Below are positions 1 to 10,343 of a DNA stretch of 64,000 nucleotides, one piece after another. How positions within the stretch are numbered: position 1 is the first letter of the stretch; each line of letters opens with the position of its first letter. A program made the position numbers and the translations under genes. Origin of the DNA: Aliidongia dinghuensis (GTDB taxonomy: Bacteria; Pseudomonadota; Alphaproteobacteria; ATCC43930; CGMCC-115725). Below the pieces are notes generated by a model. That model worked only from the letters and a program-made list of their open reading frames with translations. It was not told where the DNA came from and did no database searches. The stretch spans positions 1 through 64,000 of the forward strand of contig NZ_BMJQ01000012.1 in assembly GCF_014643535.1 (NCBI RefSeq), read 5' to 3'.

Positions 1-162
1 GGCGGCGACGCGGCGGCGCTGGCGGCGGCCGTTGCGGCCCTGCTCGACGACCCGGACCGGCGCCGGACCATGGGCGCCGCCGCCCAGCGCCGTGCCGCGG
101 CCGAGCATGCGCTGCCGGTCGCCGCCCGTCGGCTCGATGCCATTTTGGGCGGGCTCGTATGA
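1..162 (+). CDS. glycosyltransferase, C-terminal end (partial)
   Basis: The window opens inside a reading frame of which the last 53 codons are visible. The Ala/Arg-rich helical tail (a run like LLDDPDRRRTMG followed by AAAQRRAAAEHAL) is typical of the C-terminal end of GT4/GT-B glycosyltransferases, where such helices pack back onto the N-terminal domain. The stop TGA overlaps the ATG of the next gene (ATGA at 159-162), so the two are translationally coupled in one operon with envelope or sugar genes. The catalytic part lies outside the window, so donor and acceptor cannot be judged; the family call rests on the tail only. Confidence 0.6.
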   Translation, partial: GGDAAALAAAVAALLDDPDRRRTMGAAAQRRAAAEHALPVAARRLDAILGGLV

Positions 163-761
163 CGCCGTTCGCAGCACTGCGCCATGCGCCGACCGCCTGG
201 AACGAGGCGGGCCGGCTGCAGGGCCGGTCCGATCCGCCGCTCAGCCCCGAGGGTCGAGCGCTCGCCCGGCGCTGGTGCCTGCCCCGGGAGGTCGCGGGCT
301 TCCGCTGGCTTGCGAGCCCGCTCGGCCGCGCCGTCGAGACGGCGGAATGCCTGGGGCTTGATGCGGTGATCGAGCCGGCGCTGATCGAGATGGCCTGGGG
401 CGAGTGGGAGGGCCGGACCTTGGCCGGCCTGCGCGCCGCCGACCCGGCCGGCATGGCCTTGGCCGAGGCGCGCGGGCTCGATCTCTCACCGCCCGGCGGC
501 GAGAGCCCACGGATGGTGCAGGCGCGCCTCCGCCCGCTGCTCGAACGGCTTGCCGCCGAACGCCGCCCGACTGGTGCGGTCACGCATAAGGGCGTGCTGC
601 GCGCGCTCCTGGCGCTCGCCACCGGCTGGGATGTGAGAGAGGCCCCGCCGATCAAGCTCAGGCCGGCGACTGTCCATCTCTTCGCGCTCGATCCGGACGG
701 ACGGCCACGGCTCCTGCAGGCCAATGTCGAGCTCGACCCCAATTTCAGGTTCGACCGATGA
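159..761 (+). CDS. histidine phosphatase family protein (phosphoglycerate mutase-like)
   Basis: A 200-residue single-domain protein of the histidine phosphatase superfamily. Residues 8-12 read RHAPT, a variant of the RHG motif whose His9 would be the phosphorylated nucleophile. Glu82-Glu84 in a WGEWEG context and His143 in VTHKG are the expected acid and second catalytic histidine. The length fits cytosolic phosphatases of the CobC/GpmB type. It overlaps the preceding glycosyltransferase by ATGA and the next glycosyltransferase gene by four bases (ATGA 758-761), so it probably dephosphorylates a sugar or sugar-nucleotide intermediate in that pathway. The substrate is inferred from context only; a cobalamin role (CobC) is not supported by any neighbour. 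Confidence 0.85.
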   Translation: MTPFAALRHAPTAWNEAGRLQGRSDPPLSPEGRALARRWCLPREVAGFRWLASPLGRAVETAECLGLDAVIEPALIEMAWGEWEGRTLAGLRAADPAGMALAEARGLDLSPPGGESPRMVQARLRPLLERLAAERRPTGAVTHKGVLRALLALATGWDVREAPPIKLRPATVHLFALDPDGRPRLLQANVELDPNFRFDR

Positions 762-1900
762 CCATCCGCGTGCTGATCCATGTCCAGCACCTGCTGGGCA
801 CCGGCCACCTGCAGCGCTCCGCGCTCATCGCCCGCGCGCTCGTCGCCGAGGGGGCGGCCGTGACGCTGGTGACCGGCGGCATGCCGCTGCCGGGCTTCCG
901 CATCGAGGGCGCCCGGATCGTGCAATTGCCGCCCTTGCGCGCGACCGACGCGACGTTCCGCACGCTCGTTGGCAGCGACGGCCGGCCGCTCGACGCGGCG
1001 CTCGAGGCGGAACGGCGGCAGCTGGTGCTGGCGGCCTTCGCCGAGAGCCGGCCCCAGGTCGTCGTGACCGAGACCTATCCATTCGGGCGCCGCGCGCTGC
1101 GCTTCGAGCTCGAGCCGCTGATCGAGGCCGTGCGCGCGGCCAGGCCGCGGCCGGCGCTCGTCGCCTCGATCCGCGACATCCTGGTGGCAAAGCCGGATGC
1201 GGCGAAGCGCCACGCCATGATCGAGCGGTTCGAGGCCGATTACGACCGGCTGCTGGTTCATGCCGACCCGCAGCTGATCCGGCTCGAGGCGAGCCTGCCG
1301 GAGGCGGAGGCGCTCGCCGACCGGACCCGCTACACCGGCTTCGTGGCGCCGGCCGCTGCGATCCCCGGCCCGGGCGTGCCGGCCGGCGAGGTCGTGGTCT
1401 CGGCCGGCGGCGGCGTGGTCGGTGCCGGCCTGTTGCGCACGGCACTCGAGGCCCGGCCGCTCACCCGCTATGCCGCGACACCCTGGCGCCTCGTTACCGG
1501 GCGAAACCTGCCTGAGGATAAGCTCGCGGCGCTCGAACGGCTTGCGGGCGACGGTGTCGCGATCGAGCGGTTCCGGCCCGATCTGCCGGCACTCTTCGCC
1601 CGGGCGGCACTGTCGATCAGCCAGGCCGGCTACAACACCGCGATCGAGCTGCTGCAGGCGCGCGTGCCGATGGTGCTGGTGCCGTTCGCGGAAGCGGCCG
1701 AGACCGAGCAGACCGTGCGTGCCCGGCTGCTCGCCGCGGCCGGGGCCGCCCAGATGGTCGAGGCCGCGGCACTCGACGCCGCCACCCTCGCTGCGGCGAT
1801 CGACCAGGCGCGGCGGCCGCCGCTCGTGGCGGTCGATCTGGACGGCGCCCGCAACGCGGCGTGGAACATCCTGCACCTGGCCACAGAAAGAACGCCATGA
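758..1900 (+). CDS. MurG-like / COG4671-type glycosyltransferase
   Basis: A 380-residue GT-B fold protein. The N terminus has the glycine-rich loop GTGHLQRS (residues 14-21), as in MurG and other family-28-like enzymes. The C-terminal half has the nucleotide-sugar pocket sequence around residues 286-310 (SQAGYNTAIELL then PMVLVPF and a Glu-rich AEAAETEQ). These resemble the predicted glycosyltransferase family COG4671 more than MurG proper, and no lipid-II genes are nearby. It sits in a tightly coupled operon with a phosphatase and a polysaccharide-deacetylase-like protein, suggesting synthesis or modification of an envelope glycan. Its stop TGA overlaps the ATG of a short 33-codon frame. Acceptor and donor are unknown. 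Confidence 0.8.
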   Translation: MTIRVLIHVQHLLGTGHLQRSALIARALVAEGAAVTLVTGGMPLPGFRIEGARIVQLPPLRATDATFRTLVGSDGRPLDAALEAERRQLVLAAFAESRPQVVVTETYPFGRRALRFELEPLIEAVRAARPRPALVASIRDILVAKPDAAKRHAMIERFEADYDRLLVHADPQLIRLEASLPEAEALADRTRYTGFVAPAAAIPGPGVPAGEVVVSAGGGVVGAGLLRTALEARPLTRYAATPWRLVTGRNLPEDKLAALERLAGDGVAIERFRPDLPALFARAALSISQAGYNTAIELLQARVPMVLVPFAEAAETEQTVRARLLAAAGAAQMVEAAALDAATLAAAIDQARRPPLVAVDLDGARNAAWNILHLATERTP

Positions 1901-1998
1901 AAGGGCGCGAAAAGCCGCCGATCCGTGTTACAGAGAAATTCGGAATGCCGCCTCGGCCGCCCACGTCCGCTCGTTATAAGAAGGTTGTTCGCCCTTGA
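1897..1998 (+). CDS. possible 33-residue basic, proline-rich protein bridging two operon genes
   Basis: A short frame fills the gap between the glycosyltransferase and the deacetylase. Its ATG overlaps the upstream stop (ATGA at 1897-1900) and its TGA overlaps the TTG start of the deacetylase (TTGA at 1995-1998). The product starts MKGREKPPIRV, has 5 Lys, 5 Arg, 7 Pro and only 2 Glu, and no membrane segment or signal peptide. Codons end in A or T more often than in the neighbours (AAA, GTT, ACA, CGT, TAT), so it may be a small gene of different history, or a leader that carries ribosomes to the weak TTG start. I do not recognise a family. It could also be chance, since a 33-codon open frame is not rare at high GC. 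Confidence 0.42.
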   Translation: MKGREKPPIRVTEKFGMPPRPPTSARYKKVVRP

Positions 1999-2819
1999 GC
2001 CTTTCAGCCCATCCCGTCGCACCGTCCCTGGGGACGTCGATCTGGGCACGGCTCGAAGCCGAGCTCGACGCCTGGGCTGCGGCCGGACACACGGCCCGTT
2101 TCTGGTGGCGCGACGACGATGCGACCGAACCGACCGCGGCGCTCGACCGGCTGCTGGCGCTCGCCGGCACGGTGCCGTTGGCGCTCGCCGTCATCCCGGA
2201 CCGGTCGACGGGCCAGCTGGCTCGTCGGCTCGGCAACGCCGGCAACGTGACCGTGCTGCAGCATGGCATCGCCCATCTCAACCTGGCGCCACCCGGCGCC
2301 AAGAAAGCGGAGCTCGGCACGGCACGAACGGCCACGATGCTGGCGAACGCGCTCGGCACCGCACGGCGCCGGCTCGAGGCCCTGTTCGGGCCGCAATTCC
2401 GGCCCGTGCTGGTGCCGCCCTGGAACCGCATCGCCGATGATCTGCTGCCGCTCCTGCCGCTGGCCGGTTTCGTCGGCCTGTCGACCGCCGGGCCGCGCCG
2501 GACGATCGAGGCCGCGCCCGGCCTGCGGCAGGTCAACACGCATATCGACCCGGTCGACTGGCACGGCACCCGGCGCTGCCGGCCGGTCGCCGATCTCGTG
2601 GACGAGACGGTGCGGGCACTCGCCGAGCGCCGCCTGGCGTTGGCTGAAGATCGGTCGGCCGAGGAGCCATTGCGCGAGGATGGGGAGCCGATCGGCCTTC
2701 TGACCCATCACCTGCTTGACGACGCGGGGACCGAACGGTTCACGGCCGACCTTGCGGCGATGATCCGGCAGCATCCGTCCGCCGCCTGGACCGGTGTCCG
2801 GGAGATCTGGCCCCCATGA
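1995..2819 (+). CDS. polysaccharide deacetylase family protein
   Basis: A 274-residue protein with a degenerate NodB-like (CE4) pattern. WWRDDDA (residues 37-43) gives the metal/catalytic aspartates, QHGIAHLN (89-96) gives two histidines spaced like the metal ligands, and VPPWNR (around 138) is a typical third motif of this family. There is no signal peptide, so it is probably cytoplasmic, unlike secreted chitin or peptidoglycan deacetylases. The start is taken as TTG because it overlaps the short upstream frame and no ATG or GTG lies nearby. Its stop overlaps the next ATG (2816-2819). Together with the glycosyltransferases it suggests N-deacetylation of a sugar precursor; the substrate is unknown. 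Confidence 0.8.
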   Translation: MSLSAHPVAPSLGTSIWARLEAELDAWAAAGHTARFWWRDDDATEPTAALDRLLALAGTVPLALAVIPDRSTGQLARRLGNAGNVTVLQHGIAHLNLAPPGAKKAELGTARTATMLANALGTARRRLEALFGPQFRPVLVPPWNRIADDLLPLLPLAGFVGLSTAGPRRTIEAAPGLRQVNTHIDPVDWHGTRRCRPVADLVDETVRALAERRLALAEDRSAEEPLREDGEPIGLLTHHLLDDAGTERFTADLAAMIRQHPSAAWTGVREIWPP

Positions 2820-3333
2820 GCAAGGGCATGAGCGAGCATCGCTATCCGACCCGCAGCCTGATCGAGGACTATGCCCGGGGCGCCGCCGGGCTCGTCTTTC
2901 TCGCAATCGCGCTCGTACCGATGCATTGGGCGTTGCACCTTATCTTCGGACTCGTCGCCGCGTTGCTGCTCGCCTTCGGCGTCCGCACCATTTTGCGCGG
3001 GCGCAGCCGGATCCTCGTCGACGACGATGCCATCACGGTCGAAGGGCCGCGGGCCCGCCGGATCGCCTGGCCGGCGCTCGCCGGGCTCAAGCTGCGCTAT
3101 TTCTCGACCCGCCGCGACCGCAAGCGCGGCTGGATGGAGCTTACGCTCACCGGCCCGGGCGCGACGCTTACGATCGAGAGCCAGATCGAAGGCTTCGAGA
3201 CCATCGTCCGGCGCGCGGCGCGTGCGGCGGCCGAGAGCGGCCTTGCCGTCGATCCCTCGACCGAGGGCAACCTTGCCGCCCTCGACATTCCCGTGCCGCG
3301 CGGGGCCGAGCTCGGCAGGATGGTGCCCGGCTG

Positions 3334-3334
<1 letters not shown>
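2816..3334 (+). CDS. small two-helix membrane protein with PH-like C-terminal part
   Basis: A 172-residue protein that I do not recognise by name. Residues about 22-38 and 40-57 are two hydrophobic segments forming a helical hairpin. The remainder has alternating hydrophobic strands (RILVDDDAITVEG, RRIAWPALAGLKLRYF) like the bacterial PH-type domain that often follows a pair of membrane helices. Both ends are coupled: ATGA with the deacetylase stop and TGATG with the next ATPase start at 3334. Its place between the envelope-sugar genes and the ABC importer suggests an accessory membrane component. Nothing in the sequence indicates catalysis. Confidence 0.7.
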
Positions 3335-5234
<1,900 letters not shown>

Positions 5235-5238
<4 letters not shown>

Positions 5239-7157
5239 GGCCCCTTGGCATGCGCCGGCTCGCGAGCGTCCTCGCCCTCACGGCTTTGCTGCTGGGCAGC
5301 GGCGAGGCCCGGGCACTGACCTATATCGAGACGCCGTCGCTCGCCGAGGATGTCGCGGCCGGCAAGCTGCCGCCGGTCGACAAGCGGGTGCCGACAGATC
5401 CGGCGGTCGAGAGCGGGCGCCCGGGCCAACCCGGCGGCGAACTGCACGTGCTCATCAGCAGCGCGCGGGACACGCGGCTGCTCGCAATCATCGGCTATGC
5501 CCGGCTCATGGCCTATACGCCCGCCTACGACCTGGTCCCGGACATCCTGGAGAGCGTCGACCAGCACGATCAGCGCATCTATACGCTGCACCTCCGGCCC
5601 GGCCACCGCTGGTCCGACGGCGAGCCCTTCACGTCCGAGGATTTCCGCTACTGGTGGGAGGACGTGGCGAACAACAGCAAGCTGTCGCCGACCGGCCCGC
5701 CCGTGGCGCTGCTGCGCGAGGGCGAGAAGCCCAAGGTCGAGATCCTGGACCCGCTGACCGTGCGCTATTCCTGGTCGGCGCCGATGCCGACCTTCCTGTC
5801 GCTGCTCGCGAGCCCGACGCCGATCACGATCTATCGGCCGGCCCATTACCTGAAGCAGTTCCACGCCAAATACGCCGACAAGGACAAGCTCGATGCCCTC
5901 GTCCAGGCGGCGCATGTCCGGAACTGGGCCCAGCTGCACAATCGTGTCGACAATCCGGTGCGCAACGACAATCCGGACCTGCCGACGCTCGATCCCTGGG
6001 TGCTGAAGACCGCACCGCCGTCGGAGCGCTTCGTTTTCGAGCGCAACCCGTATTACTACCGGGTCGACCGTGAGGGCCGGCAGCTGCCCTACATCGACCG
6101 GATCGACGCCGCGGTCGCCGACAGCAAGATCATCCCGGCCAAGGTCGGCGCCGGCGAGGCGGACCTGCAGTCGCGCTACCTGCGCTTCGACAATTACACG
6201 TTCCTGAAGGCCAGCGAGGCGCGCAACAGCTATCGCGTACGCCTGTGGAAGACCGGCTATGGCAGCCAGCTGGCGCTCTATCCGAACCTGAATGTCAACG
6301 ATCCCGCATGGCGGAACCTGTTGCGCGACGTGCGGTTCCGGCGCGCGCTGTCGCTCGCGATCGACCGGCACGAGATCAACAACGTGATCTATTACGGGCT
6401 GGCGCTCGAAGGCCAGAACACCATGCTGCCGGACTCGCCGCTCTACAGTGCGGCCGACCGCAAGGCCTGGGCCGAGTACGACCCGGGCCAAGCGCGGCGG
6501 TTGCTCGACGAGATCGGCCTCACCAAGAAGAACAGCGAAGGCATCCGCCTGATGCCGGACGGACGGCCACTGCAGATCGTCGTCGAGATGGCGGGAGCCG
6601 CCGCCGAAGAGGGCGACGTGCTCGAGCTCATCCGCGACAATTGGCGCGAGGTCGGCATCAAGCTGTTTGCGAAGCCGCTGCAGATCGAGGTGATGCATAA
6701 CCGCATCTTCTCGGGCGAGACCGTGATGTGCATCGACCGCGGCCTCGAGAACGGGCTCGCGAACGCCGAAATGAGCCCGGCCCATCTGGCGCCGACACTG
6801 CAGAGCGACTGGCAATGGCCGCGCTGGGGCCAGTTCTACGAGACCCACGGCATGTCGGGCGAGGCGCCGGACCTGCCGGTCGGGATGGATCTTCTGAAGC
6901 TCGCCCGCCAATGGATGGACGCGACGGATTTCGAGGCGCGCCAGGCGCTCTGGCGGCGCATGCTCGCGATCCATGCGGACCAGGTACTGACGATCGGCCT
7001 GGTCGCCGAGGTGCCGCAGCCGGTCGTCGTCTCAGACCGGCTGCGTAATATCCCGGAACAGGGCGTCTACAACTTCGATCCGGGCGCCTTCTTCGGCGTC
7101 TACAAGCCCGACCGCTTCTGGTTCGTCCCGGAAGCGCCGGCCGACCAACCGTCCTGA
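5235..7157 (+). CDS. ABC importer substrate-binding protein, family 5 (peptide/nickel type)
   Basis: A 640-residue periplasmic binding protein. Residues 1 to about 27 form a signal peptide: basic MRPLGMRR, a hydrophobic stretch, then GSGEARA as the likely cleavage region. The body has family-5 features: LHLRPGHRWSDGEPFTSED early on, and FRRALSLAIDR in the middle, the usual place for the strongly conserved helix. This family delivers oligopeptides, opines or similar solutes to DppBC-type permeases. The chosen start overlaps the ATPase stop (ATGA), excluding the longer open frame further upstream. It is a long member (usual 500-600). The ligand is unknown; the linkage to glycan genes suggests a cell-wall-derived peptide, which is inference. 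Confidence 0.92.
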
Positions 7158-7172
7158 CGGAGAGCGAACCGG

Positions 7173-8171
7173 ATGTTCGGCTATGTCGTCCATCGGCTGC
7201 TGGTGATGATCCCGACCCTGCTCGCGATCAGCCTGATCGTGTTCATCATCATCCAGCTGCCGCCGGGCGACTATCTCTCGACCTACATGGCCGAACTGCA
7301 GGCCCAGGGCGAGGCGGTCGACCCGCAGAAGATCGCATTCCTGCGCGAGGCCTACGGCCTCGATCGGCCGGCCTGGCAGCAATACCTCTTCTGGCTCTGG
7401 GGCCTGCTGCACGGCGACATGGGCTATTCCTTCGCCTATAACCTGCCGGTGAGCCAGGTTGTGGGCGACCGGCTGTCGCTCACCTTCATCGTCAGCTTCT
7501 CGTGCATCCTCTTTACCTGGGTCGTGGCCTTCCCGATCGGCATCTATTCCGCGACCCACCAGTATAGCTGGGCCGACTACGGCCTGACTTTCCTGGGCTT
7601 CGTCGGCCTGGCCACGCCGAACTTCCTGCTGGCGCTCGTGCTGCTCTATTGCGCCAACACCTGGTTCGGCGTCTCGATCGGCGGCCTCATGGACGACAAC
7701 TACATCGGCCGGCCCTGGAGCTTCGGCAAGGTCGGCTCGGTCCTGGCCCACCTCTGGCTGCCGGTGATCGTCATCGGCCTCTCGGGCACCGCCGGCATGA
7801 TCCGGCGCCTGCGCGCCAATCTCTTGGACGAGCTGCAGAAGCAATATGTCGTGACCGCGCGCGCCAAGGGCCTGTCGCCGTTCAAGACGCTCGTCAAATA
7901 TCCGCTGCGCATGGCGCTGAACCCGTTCATCGCCGATATCGGCACGCTTCTGCCCCATGTCGTCTCGGGCTCGGCGATCGTGTCGGTCGTCCTCTCGCTG
8001 CCGACGACCGGGCCGATGCTGCTCGACGCGCTCCGCTCCCAGGACATGTACCTCGCCGGCTCGTTTCTGATGTTCCTGGCGCTCTTGACCGTGCTGGGCG
8101 TGTTCCTGTCCGACCTGGCGCTGGCGGTGCTCGACCCGCGCATCCGCTTGGGCGCCGGGAGCCTCAAATGA
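7173..8171 (+). CDS. peptide-type ABC transporter permease (DppB/YejB-like)
   Basis: A 332-residue integral membrane protein. Its first segment MFGYVVHRLLVMIPTLLAIS is the characteristic start of DppB/OppB permeases, followed by a periplasmic region with GLDRPAWQQYLFWLWG and GDMGYSF, and five further hydrophobic segments. The coupling (EAA-type) loop around residues 215-245 contains RRLRANLLDELQKQYVVTARAKG. It would pair with the next gene as the membrane heterodimer. It starts 15 bases after the binding-protein stop with GGAGAG just upstream, and its stop overlaps the next ATG (8168-8171). Confidence 0.93.
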   Translation: MFGYVVHRLLVMIPTLLAISLIVFIIIQLPPGDYLSTYMAELQAQGEAVDPQKIAFLREAYGLDRPAWQQYLFWLWGLLHGDMGYSFAYNLPVSQVVGDRLSLTFIVSFSCILFTWVVAFPIGIYSATHQYSWADYGLTFLGFVGLATPNFLLALVLLYCANTWFGVSIGGLMDDNYIGRPWSFGKVGSVLAHLWLPVIVIGLSGTAGMIRRLRANLLDELQKQYVVTARAKGLSPFKTLVKYPLRMALNPFIADIGTLLPHVVSGSAIVSVVLSLPTTGPMLLDALRSQDMYLAGSFLMFLALLTVLGVFLSDLALAVLDPRIRLGAGSLK

Positions 8172-9331
8172 GCGAGACCCGCACGCCGCTCGAGCATTTC
8201 GTTTCGGACGAGCCGTTCGAGCCGAACCGGATCGAGCCGATGACGGCGGCGCAGGAGCGCTACTACCGCGCGTCGCAATGGCGGATGATGTGGTGGCGCC
8301 TCAAGCGTCACCGGCTCGCCGTCATCTCGGGCGCCGTCCTGGGGCTGCTCTATCTCTCGATCCTGGTGAGCGAGGTGCTGGCGCCCTACAACCTGCACAG
8401 CCGCCATACCGATTACATCTATGCCCCGCCACAGCAGGTGCATCTGTTCGACCAAGGCCACTTCGTCGGCCCGTTCGTCTATGGCTTCGACTACACCCTC
8501 GACATGAGCAACTTGAAGCGGGTCTATACGCCGAACCCGTCCGAGGTCCAGCCGATCCGCTTCTTCTGCGTCGGCGACGCCTATGATTTCTGGGGCCTTG
8601 TCCCGAGCCGCTTCCACCTGATCTGCCCGACCGAGGGCGGCACGCTGTTCCTGCTCGGCACCGACCGCCTGGGCCGCGACATGCTCTCGCGCATTGTCTA
8701 TGGCACGCGCATTTCGCTGACCATCGGGCTCCTCGGCATCACCATCAGCTTCACGCTCGGCATCGTTATCGGCGGGCTCGCCGGCTATTACGGCAGCTGG
8801 GTCGATGCGGTGACCCAGCGCGTGATCGAGATCATCCGCTCGTTCCCGGAGCTGCCGCTGTGGATGGCGCTGTCGGCGGCACTGCCGGTGACCTGGAGCC
8901 CGCTCTGGGTCTATTTCGGCATTACCATCATCCTGGGCTTCCTCGACTGGACCGGCCTCGCCCGCGCCGTGCGCTCGAAGTTCCTCGCACTGCGCGAGGA
9001 GGATTTCGCGACCGCCGCCATCCTGATGGGCGCCTCGCCGCGGCGCGTCATCTTCCGCCACCTGCTGCCGAGCTTCCTTTCGCACCTGATCGCATCCGCC
9101 ACGATCTCGATCCCGTCGATGATCCTGGGCGAGACGGCGCTGAGCTTCCTGGGCCTGGGGCTCCGCTCGCCCATCACCAGCTGGGGCGTGCTCCTGAACG
9201 AGGCGCAGAACATCAATGTGGTGGCCCTATATCCCTGGCTGATGCTGCCGGTCGTGCCGGTCTTCACCGTCGTGCTCGCCTTCAACTTCTTCGGCGACGG
9301 GCTCCGCGACGCGGCCGATCCGTATCGTTAA
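8168..9331 (+). CDS. peptide-type ABC transporter permease (DppC/YejE-like)
   Basis: A 387-residue permease, longer than typical DppC (about 300). The N-terminal cytoplasmic region ends in WWRLKRHRLAVISG before the first membrane helix at about 51-70. A periplasmic insertion of about 90 residues follows (YNLHSRHTDYIYAPP to FLLGTDRLGRD), a pattern seen in YejE-like and related alphaproteobacterial permeases. The EAA loop includes ALREEDFATAAILMGASPRRVIFRHLLP. The start ATG overlaps the previous stop. It completes the importer operon; a REP-like palindrome follows 8 bases after the stop and may end the transcript or stabilise it. Confidence 0.93.
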   Translation: MSETRTPLEHFVSDEPFEPNRIEPMTAAQERYYRASQWRMMWWRLKRHRLAVISGAVLGLLYLSILVSEVLAPYNLHSRHTDYIYAPPQQVHLFDQGHFVGPFVYGFDYTLDMSNLKRVYTPNPSEVQPIRFFCVGDAYDFWGLVPSRFHLICPTEGGTLFLLGTDRLGRDMLSRIVYGTRISLTIGLLGITISFTLGIVIGGLAGYYGSWVDAVTQRVIEIIRSFPELPLWMALSAALPVTWSPLWVYFGITIILGFLDWTGLARAVRSKFLALREEDFATAAILMGASPRRVIFRHLLPSFLSHLIASATISIPSMILGETALSFLGLGLRSPITSWGVLLNEAQNINVVALYPWLMLPVVPVFTVVLAFNFFGDGLRDAADPYR

Positions 9332-9339
9332 ACCCCCAT

Positions 9340-9369
9340 CCGTCATTCCCGCGAAGGCGGGAATGACGG
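9340..9369. repeat. REP-like palindrome (CCGTCATTCCCGC / GCGGGAATGACGG)
   Basis: Two perfect 13-bp arms (9340-9352, 9357-9369) around a GAAG loop, lying between the permease stop and the LysR gene. The same kind of element recurs at 24477, 30283, 30378 and 39949. Palindromes of this type are widespread extragenic repeats in alpha- and betaproteobacteria. Confidence 0.85.
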
Positions 9370-9380
9370 ACGTTGATAAA

Positions 9381-9429
9381 GATTTTGTCAAAATCATATA
9401 TTGATCGTCTCACTTGAGCGGAGACGATC
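9381..9429 (+). promoter_or_regulatory. AT-rich palindrome plus hairpin over the LysR gene start region
   Basis: GATTTTG-T-CAAAATC (9381-9395) is a perfect odd palindrome in an AT-rich stretch, suited to a promoter or operator. Next, GATCGTCTC (9403-9411) pairs perfectly with GAGACGATC (9421-9429), and the right arm contains the GGAG ribosome-binding site just before the ATG at 9431. In RNA this hairpin could hide the ribosome-binding site; in DNA it could be an autoregulatory LysR site. Which applies cannot be decided from sequence. Confidence 0.5.
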
Positions 9430-9430
9430 G

Positions 9431-10309
9431 ATGCGGCTCACCAATCTCGATATGGACGTGCTGCGCACGCTGGTGACGGCGATCGAGCTCGGCGGGTTCG
9501 CGCGGGCGGCGGCGCGGCTTGGCCGGTCGCAGTCGGCAGTCAGCCTGCAGATGCGCCGGCTCGAGGAGCAGCTGGGTGCCACCCTGCTGCGCAAGCAGGG
9601 GCGCGGCCTGGCCCTGACCGAAGCGGGCGACGTCGTGCTGGGTTATGCCCGGCGCATCCTGGCCTTGAACGACGAGACGGTCGCGGCCGTGCGCGGGCTC
9701 GATCTTGCGGGCGCAGTCAAGCTCGGCCTGCCGCAGGATTTCGCCGAAGTCTGGCTGCCGGCGGCGCTCGGCCGGTTCGCGCGCGCCCATCCGCAGGTGC
9801 GCATCGAGGCGCGTGTCGACCGCAACTTCGTGCTCCTGGAGGAACTGACCGCCGGCCGGCTCGACCTGGCGCTGATCTGGGGCGAAGCGCAGCACCCGGG
9901 TGCCGAAGTCGTGGCGCGCCTGCCGATCCGTTGGATCGGCCGCAGCGACGTCTCATTCGACCCGGCAGCGCCCTTGCCGCTGATCGCGTTCCAGCCGCCG
10001 TGCCAGTTCCGCACCGACGCCATTGCAGCGCTCGACCGGATCGGCCGGCCCTGGCGCCTGAGCTTCACCAGCCCGAGCCTCGCGGGACTATGGGCCGCCG
10101 CCGAGGCCGGGCTGGGCGTCACCATGCGGACGCGCATCGGCCTGCCGGCGACGCTCACCGTGCTCGACAACCTGCCGGCACTGCCCGATATCGCACTGAC
10201 CCTGCACCAGGCGGGGCGCGCGACACCGGTGGTTGACCGGCTGAAGCAGATCCTGGTCGAGACGGTGCACGACGGCATCGGCACCGTGGAGCTGGGTGCT
10301 GCCGCGTGA
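9431..10309 (+). CDS. LysR family transcriptional regulator
   Basis: A 292-residue LysR-type regulator. Residues about 4-62 are the winged helix-turn-helix (MDVLRTLVTAIELGG, ARLGRSQSAVSLQMRRLEEQLG), followed by the linker helix and the periplasmic-binding-like effector domain. The start at 9431 is preferred over an in-frame upstream start at 9401, because it follows GGAG at 9419-9422 and matches the usual LysR N terminus. It stands alone between the importer operon and the convergent hydrolase gene, and upstream palindromes suggest autoregulation. Its targets could be the adjacent transporter, but that is only proximity; no divergent partner gene exists on its left. Confidence 0.92.
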   Translation: MRLTNLDMDVLRTLVTAIELGGFARAAARLGRSQSAVSLQMRRLEEQLGATLLRKQGRGLALTEAGDVVLGYARRILALNDETVAAVRGLDLAGAVKLGLPQDFAEVWLPAALGRFARAHPQVRIEARVDRNFVLLEELTAGRLDLALIWGEAQHPGAEVVARLPIRWIGRSDVSFDPAAPLPLIAFQPPCQFRTDAIAALDRIGRPWRLSFTSPSLAGLWAAAEAGLGVTMRTRIGLPATLTVLDNLPALPDIALTLHQAGRATPVVDRLKQILVETVHDGIGTVELGAAA

Positions 10310-10316
10310 GGCTGGC

Positions 10317-10341
10317 GCCTGAGACGGGAGCCTGAGACGGG
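10317..10341. repeat. 12-bp direct repeat between convergent genes
   Basis: GCCTGAGACGGG occurs at 10317-10328 and 10330-10341, in the 34-base gap between the LysR stop and the stop of the convergent hydrolase gene. It has no hairpin or T-run of terminator type. Probably a local duplication. Confidence 0.6.
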
Positions 10342-10343
10342 CC

